DNA from: Leisingera sp. ANG-Vp
GTDB taxonomy: Bacteria; Pseudomonadota; Alphaproteobacteria; Rhodobacterales; Rhodobacteraceae
Assembly: GCF_000813725.1 (NCBI RefSeq)
Contig: NZ_JWLD01000016.1
Span: 1-64,000 of the forward strand
Reading direction: 5' to 3'
Length of the DNA stretch: 64,000 nt
The translations under genes were made by a program, and so were the position numbers. Below, piece by piece: positions 1-7,506 of this stretch (position 1 is its first letter; every line of letters begins with the position of its first letter). The notes under the pieces are model-generated. The model was not told the DNA's origin and searched no databases. It worked only from the letters and a program-made list of their open reading frames with translations.

Positions 1-27
1 ATTCAGATGGGGCACTCCAGTAAAACA

Positions 28-105
28 ATGTGAAAAAGATTTACATGGAGACTTGAAAGCACCCGGCCGGGTTCCGATATGCAATCATGTGAAAGGGATT
101 TACAT
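28..105. repeat. Pair of 19-bp dyad-like direct repeats upstream of the DUF2852 gene
   Basis: Two near-identical 19-mers, ATGTGAAAAAGATTTACAT at 28-46 and ATGTGAAAGGGATTTACAT at 87-105, differ at two central bases and start 59 bp apart. Each is also a partial inverted repeat (ATGT/ACAT ends with AAA/TTT inside). This looks like a pair of operator sites for a dimeric regulator acting on the gene starting at 129. The regulator is not identified. Confidence 0.4.
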
Positions 106-128
106 TCACCGCAACCTGGAGGACCCCG

Positions 129-587
129 ATGACGAGTTTCACCCAAACCGCCCCCCATACCCCGGTACAGGGCTGGTTTTCCCGCAGCGAAGCCTGGCTG
201 GACAGCAAGGGCAAAGGCGCCTGGATCGCCGCAATGGTACTGGGTTTCGTGTTCTTCTGGCCGGTTGGCCTGGCCCTTCTCTTCTACATGATCTGGAGCA
301 AACGCATGTTCAGCAAATCCTGCCGCAGCCACAAACGCAAAGCCTGGGCGCATCATGGCTTCTCGGCAATGAAACCCTCGGGCAACAGCGCCTTTGACGC
401 CTATAAGGCCGACACCCTGCGCCGCCTCGAACAGGAACAGCACGATTTTGAGGCCTTCCTGCAGCGCCTGCGCGAAGCCAAGGACAAAGCAGAGTTCGAC
501 GAATTCATGGATGAGCGCGCCCGTGCGGCGGCCTCCGGCGAAGATCTGGAGGATGATCAGGACGGTGGCGAACCCAAGCGCCACTGA
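129..587 (+). CDS. DUF2852 family membrane protein
   Basis: A 152-residue protein with one strong hydrophobic segment at about residues 34-56 (WIAAMVLGFVFFWPVGLALL), followed by a basic stretch and a charged, probably coiled-coil C-terminal half rich in Glu, Arg and Asp. The hydrophobic segment plus helical tail matches the DUF2852 family of alphaproteobacteria, whose function is unknown. The ATG follows CTGGAGGACCCCG, a good ribosome binding site, so the overlapping frame that starts at 53 is a shadow. An RDD-family gene follows 78 bp downstream, so the two may be cotranscribed, with a hairpin between them that could reduce read-through. Family recognised from sequence pattern; function not known. 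Confidence 0.85.
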   Translation: MTSFTQTAPHTPVQGWFSRSEAWLDSKGKGAWIAAMVLGFVFFWPVGLALLFYMIWSKRMFSKSCRSHKRKAWAHHGFSAMKPSGNSAFDAYKADTLRRLEQEQHDFEAFLQRLREAKDKAEFDEFMDERARAAASGEDLEDDQDGGEPKRH

Positions 588-604
588 CCCCTGCACCTCC
601 GGCT

Positions 605-636
605 GCCCCGCCCATCCGTCCGGGCGGGGCTTCCTT
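605..636 (+). terminator. GC-rich hairpin between the DUF2852 and RDD genes
   Basis: GCCCCGCCC (605-613) pairs perfectly with GGGCGGGGC (622-630) across an 8-nt loop and is followed by TTCCTTCC. The T tract is interrupted, so this may be a weak terminator or an attenuating hairpin. Confidence 0.4.
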
Positions 637-665
637 CCTTCCCGCTTCAGCAAAGGACCCCGTTC

Positions 666-1097
666 ATGACCGCCCTGCCCGATCCTGACTACCAGGCGGA
701 ATTCTATGCCTCCGTGCCGGCCAAGCGGCTGGTGGCCTGGATTATCGACAGTGCCCTGATTTTCGGCCTGAGCGCAGCCACCGTGGTGCTGACAGCCTTT
801 ACCGGACTTCTGATTTGGCCGCTTCTGTACCTGGCGGTGGGTTTTGCCTACCGGACGGTAACGATCGCCAATGGCTCGGCCACCTGGGGCATGCGCTTTG
901 CCGGTATCGAATTGCGCGACAGCTCCGGCCGGCGCTTCGACAGCGGTCTGGCGGCGCTGCACACCGCAGGCTACTCCCTGTCGCTGGCGCTGCCGGTCCT
1001 GCAGGTAATTTCCGTCATCCTGATGCTGACCTCCTCCCGCGGCCAGGGCCTGACCGACCATTTCCTCGGCACGGTGATGCTGAACCGGCGGACGTGA
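666..1097 (+). CDS. RDD family membrane protein
   Basis: A 143-residue protein with the RDD pattern: an Arg in the first helix region (AKRLVAWIIDSALI, about residues 19-32), two further hydrophobic segments at about 39-62 and 100-124, and an Asp near the end (LTDHFLGTVML). RDD proteins are small inner-membrane proteins; some relatives have been linked to ion transport, but nothing here shows a substrate. The ATG has AAGGA about 8 bases upstream. It lies just downstream of the DUF2852 gene on the same strand. Family assignment is fairly sure; function is not. Confidence 0.85.
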   Translation: MTALPDPDYQAEFYASVPAKRLVAWIIDSALIFGLSAATVVLTAFTGLLIWPLLYLAVGFAYRTVTIANGSATWGMRFAGIELRDSSGRRFDSGLAALHTAGYSLSLALPVLQVISVILMLTSSRGQGLTDHFLGTVMLNRRT

Positions 1098-1127
1098 CCG
1101 CAACACCTTAGTACCAGTACAGCCAGT

Positions 1128-1156
1128 GCGAAGCCCGGCTTGGTGGCGGGCTTCGC
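1128..1156. terminator. Inverted repeat after the RDD gene
   Basis: GCGAAGCCCG (1128-1137) and CGGGCTTCGC (1147-1156) form a perfect 10-bp stem with a 9-nt loop. It has no clear T run, so factor-independent termination is only possible. It lies in a 255-bp gap that holds no other gene. Confidence 0.4.
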
Positions 1157-1352
1157 CAAAGATTTCGGGATCAGGCCCTATCCGGAACCGGACGGCAGCC
1201 ATCGCCGCGCTGTCTGCGTCAGGCACCCCAGCAACAGCTTTCCGTTAATCCATTTCCCACAACGCTACTTGGCGCACCGCCGCCGCGGCGCTATCATCAT
1301 CCGGGTAACGGCCACCCGCTTGCCTGTCCCGCGAAACTGCTGAAGAGTTCTG

Positions 1353-2177
1353 ATGCGCCACACCCTTCCGATTGCACCGCAGTTTTATGTGACCGCGCCC
1401 CAGCCCTGCCCCTATCTGGAGGGCCGCATGGAGCGGAAACTGTTCACCGCGCTTCAGGGCGACGGGGTGGAGCAGCTGAACAACAGCCTCAGCCAGCAGG
1501 GTTTCCGGCGCTCGCAGAACGTGCTCTACCGGCCTTCCTGCTCGGAATGCTCGGCCTGCCTGTCGGCACGGATCGATGTCTCGGCCTTCAAGGCGACCAG
1601 GAGCCAGAAGCGCACCCTGAAGCGCAATGCGCATCTGGAGCGGCGTGCCACGTCGCCCTGGGCGACCGAGGACCAGTTTGCCCTGTTCCGCAGCTATCTC
1701 GACAGCCGCCACGCCGATGGCGGCATGGCCGATATGGATGTGTTCGAATATGCCGCAATGATCGAGGAGACCCCGGTGCGTAGCCGGGTGGTGGAATATG
1801 CGGCGCCGGGCTCCAGCCAGCTGACCGCAGTGTCGCTCACAGACGTGCTGGAGGACGGCCTCAGCATGGTCTATTCCTTCTACGCGCCGGATCAGCCGCA
1901 GAACTCGCTTGGCACATTCATGATCCTCGATCATATCGAAATCGCGCGCGAAGCCGGGCTGCCCTATGTCTACTTGGGCTACTGGGTCCCGGGCAGCCAG
2001 AAGATGGGCTACAAGGCCAAGTTCTCCGGCCTCGAGATCTACCACCGCAGCGAGTGGAAAAAGATGACCGACCCATCAGAGTTCGAAACCGCCAGCCACC
2101 CGCTGTCGACCGATCCGATTGCCGAACAGGTCGCCAATATCCAGCTGCCCGAACAGCCCATTCACCGCCAGCGCTGA
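1353..2177 (+). CDS. bpt: Aspartate/glutamate leucyltransferase (Bpt, arginyltransferase family)
   Basis: This 274-residue protein belongs to the bacterial Ate1/Bpt family, which moves leucine from Leu-tRNA to proteins with N-terminal Asp or Glu and marks them for ClpS/ClpAP degradation (N-end rule). The N-terminal domain has the family pattern [14 protein letters not shown] (from Cys19) and the Cys cluster [15 protein letters not shown] (Cys63, Cys66, Cys69). The C-terminal acetyltransferase-like domain carries [18 protein letters not shown] near residue 210. Length is normal for the family. The next gene overlaps its stop codon by one base, so the two are probably translated together. Very likely correct; the exact donor amino acid (Leu rather than Arg) is taken from bacterial relatives. 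Confidence 0.93.
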   Translation: MRHTLPIAPQFYVTAPQPCPYLEGRMERKLFTALQGDGVEQLNNSLSQQGFRRSQNVLYRPSCSECSACLSARIDVSAFKATRSQKRTLKRNAHLERRATSPWATEDQFALFRSYLDSRHADGGMADMDVFEYAAMIEETPVRSRVVEYAAPGSSQLTAVSLTDVLEDGLSMVYSFYAPDQPQNSLGTFMILDHIEIAREAGLPYVYLGYWVPGSQKMGYKAKFSGLEIYHRSEWKKMTDPSEFETASHPLSTDPIAEQVANIQLPEQPIHRQR

Positions 2178-2560
2178 TGCAGTACCTGCATGCCGTCTCT
2201 TTGGTGGTGCCGGATTATGACGCCGCCATCGCCTTCTACTGCGGCCAGCTCGGCTGGCAGCTGGCCGAGGACATCGACCAGGGCCGCAAGCGCTGGGTGC
2301 GGATCCTGCCGCCGGGCGCAGATCAAGGCAGCCTGATCCTGGCCCGGGCCGAAGGGCCTGCGCAGCAGGCCGCCATCGGCAACCAGTTCGGCGGCCGCGT
2401 CGGGCTGTTCCTGGCCACCAATGATTTCGCCCGCGACCACGCCGCCATGCTGGCCCAGGGCGTCACCTTCGAAGAAGAGCCCCGCATTGAGCCCTATGGC
2501 ACCGTCGCTGTCTGGCGCGACCCGTTCGGCAACCGCTGGGACCTGATCCAGTTCGCCTGA
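2177..2560 (+). CDS. VOC (glyoxalase/bleomycin-resistance-like) family protein
   Basis: A 127-residue single-unit vicinal-oxygen-chelate protein. It begins [27 protein letters not shown] and ends with the typical PYGTVAVWRDPFGNRWDLIQF, which would hold the second metal-ligand region. Members include glyoxalase I-like enzymes, dioxygenases and resistance proteins, so the substrate cannot be told. The ATG overlaps the TGA of bpt (TGATG), which points to translational coupling. A longer frame from 2054 is only the unused upstream reading inside bpt. Confidence 0.85.
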   Translation: MQYLHAVSLVVPDYDAAIAFYCGQLGWQLAEDIDQGRKRWVRILPPGADQGSLILARAEGPAQQAAIGNQFGGRVGLFLATNDFARDHAAMLAQGVTFEEEPRIEPYGTVAVWRDPFGNRWDLIQFA

Positions 2561-2578
2561 CCCTGCCAGTCCCCGCCG

Positions 2579-2642
2579 CTTCTTTCTGGTCCTAAGTACC
2601 CCGGGGTGAATACGCCAAAGGCGCAGAGGGGCAGCGCCCCTC
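2579..2642 (+). repeat. Dispersed intergenic repeat, copy 1
   Basis: The stretch from CTTCTTTCTGGTCC through a CCCCGGGG core to GGGGCAGCGCCCC recurs at 55618-55684 on the same strand, at 30597-30650 inverted, and in a diverged form at 63657-63722. All copies are intergenic and lie just after a gene end. Confidence 0.7.
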
Positions 2643-2656
2643 CCCCGCCAAACAGC

Positions 2657-2681
2657 AAAGGGGCCCGCAGGGGCCCCTTTT
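2657..2681. terminator. Bidirectional terminator between the VOC and TRAP permease genes
   Basis: AAAGGGGCC (2657-2665) pairs with GGCCCCTTT (2672-2680) over a 6-nt loop. It gives a T tract on the plus strand and, because of the leading AAA, a short T tract on the minus strand. It separates two convergent genes. Confidence 0.7.
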
Positions 2682-2704
2682 CCGTTTCACTTGCCTGATC
2701 CCGC

Positions 2705-5059
2705 TCAGTTCGGGATCAGCGCCGGCACGATGGTCACGATCGACGGGAACAGCCACAGAATGCCGATGCCCACCACCTGGATCAGCACAAACGGCACGAT
2801 CCCGCGGTAGATGTGGCCCGTGGTCACCTCCTTGGGTGCCACCCCGCGCAGGTAGAACAGCGCAAACCCGAAGGGCGGCGTCAGGAACGAGGTCTGCAGG
2901 TTCACCGCCACCATGATGGTCACCCATTTCGGATCAAACGAGCCGCCATAGATCACCGGCCCGACAATCGGGATCACGATGTAGATGATCTCCAGGAAGT
3001 CCAGCACAAAGCCCAGAATGAACAGCACGATCATCACGATGATGAAAACTGTCATCTCATTGTCGAAGCTCTTCAGGAACTGCTGGATATAGTGCTCGCC
3101 GCCAAAGGAGATCACCACCAGGTTCAACAGCTGCGAGCCGATCAGGATGGTGAAGACCATCGAGGTCACCTTGGCGGTTTCCCGCACCACCGGGGTCAGC
3201 ACGCCGGACTTGAACAGCACCCAGCAGCCGTACAGCAGGCCGAACAGCGCATAGAGGTAGGTGGCATAAGCTGCAAAGAAGGCAATCCAGCTTTCAACGC
3301 TCACCCCGCCCTGGTTCACACGCAGGTCGAAGTTCATGCCGATCAGGATGCACAGCATGACGGCAAAGGTGGACCAGATGATGATCCTGCCCGACTTGCC
3401 CTCATCCTGCAGCTTGCGGTAGGCCGCCAGCATGATGGCGCCGCCTGCCCCCAGCGCCGCAGCCGGCGTCGGGTTGGTGATGCCGCCCAGGATCGAGCCC
3501 AGCACCGCAACGATCAGCACCAGCGGCGGGAACACCACCCGGATCAGATCGTTCCTGGCGCAGCGCGCAGCCGCCTCGCGGCAGCCGTAAAGCGCCAGCA
3601 GCACCGGCAGCGCGATCCACAGCACCGTCGCACCGGCAGACGTGGTTGGCGCAATCGCCACCAGATCCACCAGCGCGATCAGCAGGATGCCGATGGACCC
3701 CAGGATCAGCGGCTTGGCATCGCGCGACGGCGCCACACCGCGGCCGAATGCCAGCACCAGACCCAGCAGAACCATGATCACGGAGATGCCGGTGCCAATG
3801 GGGGCTGCGGCAGCGATCTTGGCGTCGCGGGCGGCGGCGATTTCTTCCTCGCTCAGCTTCTCCGCCAGGGTCACACCGCCTGCGGCATCAATGGCTTCCT
3901 GCTCTGCCACCGCGGCGTCCCAGGCCTCCTGCCCGTGCAGGTCGATCATCGAGGCCTTGCACTCGGCGCCCACATTGGTGCGCAGAGAAGCGGTTTCACC
4001 GGCGTCCGAGAAGGCCGAGACGGTGATGTTCTGGCTGCCGATCACGTTGAAGCTCGACAGCAGCACCGCGCCGCCGATCAGCGCGGCAGGCACGCCCAGG
4101 AACCAGATCAGGCCTTCGTTGCGGGTGATCACCTCGCCGGTGCCGCCTTCGATGGTGACGGCCGGCGCCTTATGCGGGTTCAGCAGCGCATAGCCGAAGG
4201 CATAGATCGCATAAAGCAGCGCCAGCAGGATGCCCGGCAGCAGCGCCGCCTGGAACAGGGTGCCGACCGAAACCACCGCTGGCTCGCCCAGATAAGTGAG
4301 CGCGTCGGAGCAGCCTGCCTCCATCGCGCGGGTCTCCTGCGCGGTGGAATAGAGGTCGCCCGCCAGCGTGCCCAGAAGAACGATCACAATCGACGGCGGA
4401 ATGATCTGGCCCAGGGTGCCCGAGGCTGCGATCACACCGGTCGCCAGTTCCGGCGAGTAGTTGTTGCGCAGCATGGTTGGCAGCGCCAGCAGGCCCATGG
4501 TCACCACGGTTGCGCCGACGATGCCGGTGGAGGCCGCCAGGAAGGCGCCCACAACCACAATCGATACCGCCAGGCCGCCCGGCAGCGGACCAAAGACGCG
4601 CGCCATGGTGGTCAAGAGGTCGTTGGCGATCTTGGAACGCTCCAGGGTGATGCCCATCAGCACGAACATCAGCACCGCCAGCAGGGTTTCAATCGACGCA
4701 CCCGCCAGCACCCGCTCGTTCATCCGGTTGACGATGAAGGAGATGTTGCGGTCCAGCGCCACTTCCCAGCCCTGCGCGAACACAGGTTCTGCCAGTCTTG
4801 GCAAGTCCGGGTAGCGGAAGACCGACACCTTGTCGGGCCTGATGCCCGAATTCAGCAGGTCGCGGTAGGCCTGCGACGAGGTATCGATCGCCTGGTGGAT
4901 CAGGATGCCGGCACTGTCCAGCGCCGCGATGATCCCGAAGGAGATGATCCCGGCACCGCCGATGGCAAAGGCCACCGGGAAGCCGGAAAGGATGCCCCCG
5001 AAGAGGCAGAAGAATACGATGAGCAGGCCGATCTCGACGCCATCAAGTCCAAATAGCAT
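2705..5059 (-). CDS. TRAP transporter large permease subunit, enlarged DctM type
   Basis: The large membrane subunit of a TRAP transporter, which imports an organic anion delivered by the periplasmic binding protein using the sodium gradient. It starts like DctM (GLLIVFFCLFGGILSGFPVAFAIGG) and carries the DctM signatures GTLGQIIPPSIVIVLLG near residue 210 and LQTSFLTPPFGFALFY near residue 725. At 784 residues it is far longer than the usual 425-440. The extra length includes a segment at about 60-105 and a long central insertion with several extra hydrophobic helices and a charged soluble stretch near residues 360-430. It follows the small subunit by 15 bp and is the last gene of a binding protein-small-large operon. 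Long DctM variants are known in marine alphaproteobacteria; the role of the insertion is unknown. Confidence 0.9.
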   Translation of the reverse strand: MLFGLDGVEIGLLIVFFCLFGGILSGFPVAFAIGGAGIISFGIIAALDSAGILIHQAIDTSSQAYRDLLNSGIRPDKVSVFRYPDLPRLAEPVFAQGWEVALDRNISFIVNRMNERVLAGASIETLLAVLMFVLMGITLERSKIANDLLTTMARVFGPLPGGLAVSIVVVGAFLAASTGIVGATVVTMGLLALPTMLRNNYSPELATGVIAASGTLGQIIPPSIVIVLLGTLAGDLYSTAQETRAMEAGCSDALTYLGEPAVVSVGTLFQAALLPGILLALLYAIYAFGYALLNPHKAPAVTIEGGTGEVITRNEGLIWFLGVPAALIGGAVLLSSFNVIGSQNITVSAFSDAGETASLRTNVGAECKASMIDLHGQEAWDAAVAEQEAIDAAGGVTLAEKLSEEEIAAARDAKIAAAAPIGTGISVIMVLLGLVLAFGRGVAPSRDAKPLILGSIGILLIALVDLVAIAPTTSAGATVLWIALPVLLALYGCREAAARCARNDLIRVVFPPLVLIVAVLGSILGGITNPTPAAALGAGGAIMLAAYRKLQDEGKSGRIIIWSTFAVMLCILIGMNFDLRVNQGGVSVESWIAFFAAYATYLYALFGLLYGCWVLFKSGVLTPVVRETAKVTSMVFTILIGSQLLNLVVISFGGEHYIQQFLKSFDNEMTVFIIVMIVLFILGFVLDFLEIIYIVIPIVGPVIYGGSFDPKWVTIMVAVNLQTSFLTPPFGFALFYLRGVAPKEVTTGHIYRGIVPFVLIQVVGIGILWLFPSIVTIVPALIPN

Positions 5060-5074
5060 GTTTCCGACGTCCCT

Positions 5075-6001
5075 TTAGTGCGTGCCTTCGTAGGCTTCTT
5101 CACCCTCTCCAAGGCTGTCCTTGTCGAGGTATTTGTTTTCACTGCCCTGGCCTTCGACGAACTCGAGGAACGAGCGGTAGAAGAAGGCGATGGCGTGCAG
5201 GAACACGAGGCCGGCAAAGGCGACCAGCAGGATCTTGAACAGAAAGTAGGCGTTGAAGCCGTTGGGGCTGAAACCGATGGTCTCGACGTTCCAGCGCAGG
5301 GCGCGGGACTTCATCACCAGCCGGTCCAGGCTGTCCGAGGCCGAGGGCTTCGGCACGATCAGGTGCCGCCACAGGAAAAACCAGCCGTACATCCAGGTGA
5401 GCACCGCCGCGGGCATCATGAACAGCAGCGAACCGATCATGTCCACAACCTTCTTGGCGCGGAAGCTGATACCGGAATAGATCAGGTCAACGCGCACATG
5501 GCCGCCCTGCACGAAGGTGTAAGTCACACAAAGGCAGACGACCAAGGCGTTGTAAAACTTCAGTTCCTCGGCAAACCAGCTGATGTCCTGGCTGAACGGA
5601 ATGCCAAAACCGAAGCTGATGTCAGGCCGGGCAAAAACGCGCTGCATGAAGACGATGATGATCTGCTGCAGAACCATCAGAAGGCCTGCCCAGGCGAAGA
5701 AACGGCCGACGGTATTGGCCACTCCCTCAAGCCCGCGCACCATGCCCCACATGAAGCCGCGGAAGTACAAGCCCACGCCGGTCAGCACCAGGAAGGTGGT
5801 GAAGACGACAAAAAAGAACTCGACCGAGCCGCCATAGTAGACAAAGCGCATGACCGAGGCCTTGTCGGACCAGTCAAGCCAGAGCTGCGGATGGGTGATG
5901 GCGTAGCCGAAATTGTAGAAGGCGCCTGCGAGGTTCTGGATCAGCCAGACAAGCCCGCCCCAGATTGCGCCAAAGAAGGTGATGCCACTCTCTTCCTGCA
6001 T
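5075..6001 (-). CDS. TRAP transporter small permease subunit, enlarged DctQ type
   Basis: The small (DctQ) subunit that pairs with the large permease in the membrane. The chosen ATG at 6001 follows GGGGGAAAC, so the product is 308 residues; the frame extends to 6049 but lacks a good ribosome binding site there. DctQ proteins are usually 160-200 residues. Here the DctQ-like core (LKFYNALVVCLCVTYTFVQGGHVRVDLIYSGISF, about 150-185) is preceded by about 140 residues with two or three extra hydrophobic segments and followed by a charged tail. It is 15 bp from the large permease gene and 139 bp from the binding-protein gene, with a hairpin in the latter gap. Both permeases are enlarged, which suggests they evolved as a matched pair. 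Confidence 0.88.
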   Translation of the reverse strand: MQEESGITFFGAIWGGLVWLIQNLAGAFYNFGYAITHPQLWLDWSDKASVMRFVYYGGSVEFFFVVFTTFLVLTGVGLYFRGFMWGMVRGLEGVANTVGRFFAWAGLLMVLQQIIIVFMQRVFARPDISFGFGIPFSQDISWFAEELKFYNALVVCLCVTYTFVQGGHVRVDLIYSGISFRAKKVVDMIGSLLFMMPAAVLTWMYGWFFLWRHLIVPKPSASDSLDRLVMKSRALRWNVETIGFSPNGFNAYFLFKILLVAFAGLVFLHAIAFFYRSFLEFVEGQGSENKYLDKDSLGEGEEAYEGTH

Positions 6002-6091
6002 GTTTCCCCCGGGAAGATTGCTGCGAAGCTGCTGCGCTGGGTTTGGCACGCGGCGTCTGCCGGCCGTCCCGCGTCACTAGCAACTGCATGT

Positions 6092-6119
6092 GGATCCCCC
6101 GCGCCGCGGCGGAGGATCC
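6092..6119 (-). terminator. Stem-loop between the TRAP binding-protein and permease genes
   Basis: GGATCC at 6092-6097 pairs with GGATCC at 6114-6119, and a GC-rich inner stem extends it with one mismatch. There is no T run. In TRAP operons such hairpins often leave more mRNA for the binding protein than for the permeases; that role is inferred here. Confidence 0.4.
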
Positions 6120-6140
6120 GATGAATGCCGGTACGGCAGA

Positions 6141-7223
6141 TTAGCCCAGGACGCGGTCGCGCTGAACGCGGTAGGCGCCTTCGGATTTGGTGATCCAGCC
6201 CGAGGAAGCTTTCATCGACGCTTCGACGCTGTTGCGGATCTTCGCGAACAGCTCGTCGCCCATGAACTCGTCCAGGGTTTCCTTGGTCGCGGAGCCGAAG
6301 GCATCCCAGACGCTGTCCGGGAATTCCAGGGTCTTCACGCCGCCGGACTGCAGACGCTGCAGCGCTGCACCGTTGTTGTTCATGAACTGCGCCAGGCTCC
6401 ACTGGTGGCCGGCACCGGCTGCGGTTTCGATGATCTTCTGATGCGCCGGCGACAGGCTTTCGAAGACGTCGCGGTTGGTGGCAACCGACAGCGCCGCGCC
6501 CGGCTCGTGGAAGCCCGCGGTGTAGTAGGTCTTGGTGATTTCCTGGAAGCCGGCCTTTTCGTCCGCCCAGGGGCCGATCCATTCGGTGCCGTCAATCGCG
6601 CCGGAGGACAGAGCCTGATACACTTCGGAGCCGGGGATGTTCTGCACGGATGCGCCCAGCTTGCCCAGCGCCTTGCCGCCCAGGCCCGGCATCCGGAACT
6701 TCAGGCCGTTGAAGTCTTCGGGGCCGTTGATTTCCTTGTTGTACCAGCCGCCGGCCTGCGGGCCGGTGTTGCCGCCGATGAAGGACTTCAGGCCGAAGAT
6801 CTGGCCCAGCTCGTCATGCAGCGCATGGCCTTCGCCGTGGTAATACCAGTTCACCAGTTCCTGCGGGGTCATGCCGAACGGCACGGCGGTGAAATAGGCA
6901 TAGCCCGGGTGCTGGCTGACAAAGTAGTAGTCAGCGGCATGGTACATGTCGGCCTGGCCCGCGGTCACGGCGTCGAACACTTCGAATGCGCCAACCAGCT
7001 CGCCTGCAGCTTTCAGGTCGATGGTCAGGTCGCCATCGGACATGGCGGTGATGGTGTCGGCAATGAACTGTGCAGAGTCATGCACGCCTGCCAGGCCGCG
7101 GCCCCAGGTTGTGACCATGGTCAGGGTGCGTTTGCCCTGGGCATAGGCCGGTGCCGCCAGGGTGCTGGCTGCTGCTGCGGTCCCGCCCAGCGCGGAAGTT
7201 CTCAAGAAAGAACGGCGATCCAT
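6141..7223 (-). CDS. TRAP transporter substrate-binding protein, TakP-like (DctP family)
   Basis: A 360-residue periplasmic binding protein with a twin-arginine signal (MDRRSFLRTSALGG, cleavage near APAYAQG). The mature part resembles TakP of Rhodobacter sphaeroides, which binds 2-oxo acids: see WYYHGEGHALHDELGQ, GGNTGPQAGGWYNKEIN and GAIDGTEWIGPWADEKAGF. The substrate is therefore most likely a 2-oxo acid or similar small monocarboxylate, but this is inferred from family likeness. The ATG follows GGAGGAGTAATTT. It is the first gene of the operon. The gene for a histidine kinase starts divergently 283 bp away, and its product is a good candidate to control this operon. Confidence 0.92.
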   Translation of the reverse strand: MDRRSFLRTSALGGTAAAASTLAAPAYAQGKRTLTMVTTWGRGLAGVHDSAQFIADTITAMSDGDLTIDLKAAGELVGAFEVFDAVTAGQADMYHAADYYFVSQHPGYAYFTAVPFGMTPQELVNWYYHGEGHALHDELGQIFGLKSFIGGNTGPQAGGWYNKEINGPEDFNGLKFRMPGLGGKALGKLGASVQNIPGSEVYQALSSGAIDGTEWIGPWADEKAGFQEITKTYYTAGFHEPGAALSVATNRDVFESLSPAHQKIIETAAGAGHQWSLAQFMNNNGAALQRLQSGGVKTLEFPDSVWDAFGSATKETLDEFMGDELFAKIRNSVEASMKASSGWITKSEGAYRVQRDRVLG

Positions 7224-7328
7224 AAATTACTCCTCCCATTATAAATCGGATGCCCGGGGATTTGCCCCTCGGGCGGATCGGTTCGAGTGGGGCCAGCCTA
7301 GCGGCGATGAATTTTATGTGAATACCTA

Positions 7329-7339
7329 CTACTGCGTAG
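7329..7339. promoter_or_regulatory. Small palindrome between the TRAP operon and the kinase gene
   Basis: CTACTGCGTAG is a dyad with 4-bp arms and a 3-bp centre, lying in the 283-bp divergent gap. It could be an operator for the LuxR-type response regulator encoded at 8983-9630. The assignment rests only on position and symmetry. Confidence 0.25.
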
Positions 7340-7506
7340 AACGGGACGTTTTTCTCCGGTTTGCCCGCAAATGTTGCGCACATCAGGGGCGAATCGGCTA
7401 ACTGCCACACCCGCCCCGCGCGCAATTCTGCCCTGCCCCGCCGATTCTTCTGGGCGGCCGCGCCATGATTCGGTACAAGAATCTGACCAATTCCGGGACA
7501 CCGTGC

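Noticed and set aside
3-1226. Long minus-strand open frame opposite the DUF2852 and RDD genes
   Set aside because: It covers two good plus-strand genes, is low-complexity in composition, and has no binding site or family pattern. It is a GC-rich shadow frame.
2813-5056. A 747-codon plus-strand frame opposite the TRAP large permease
   Set aside because: The translation is full of His, Gln and Arg without domains, as expected for the complement of a GC-rich membrane-protein gene.
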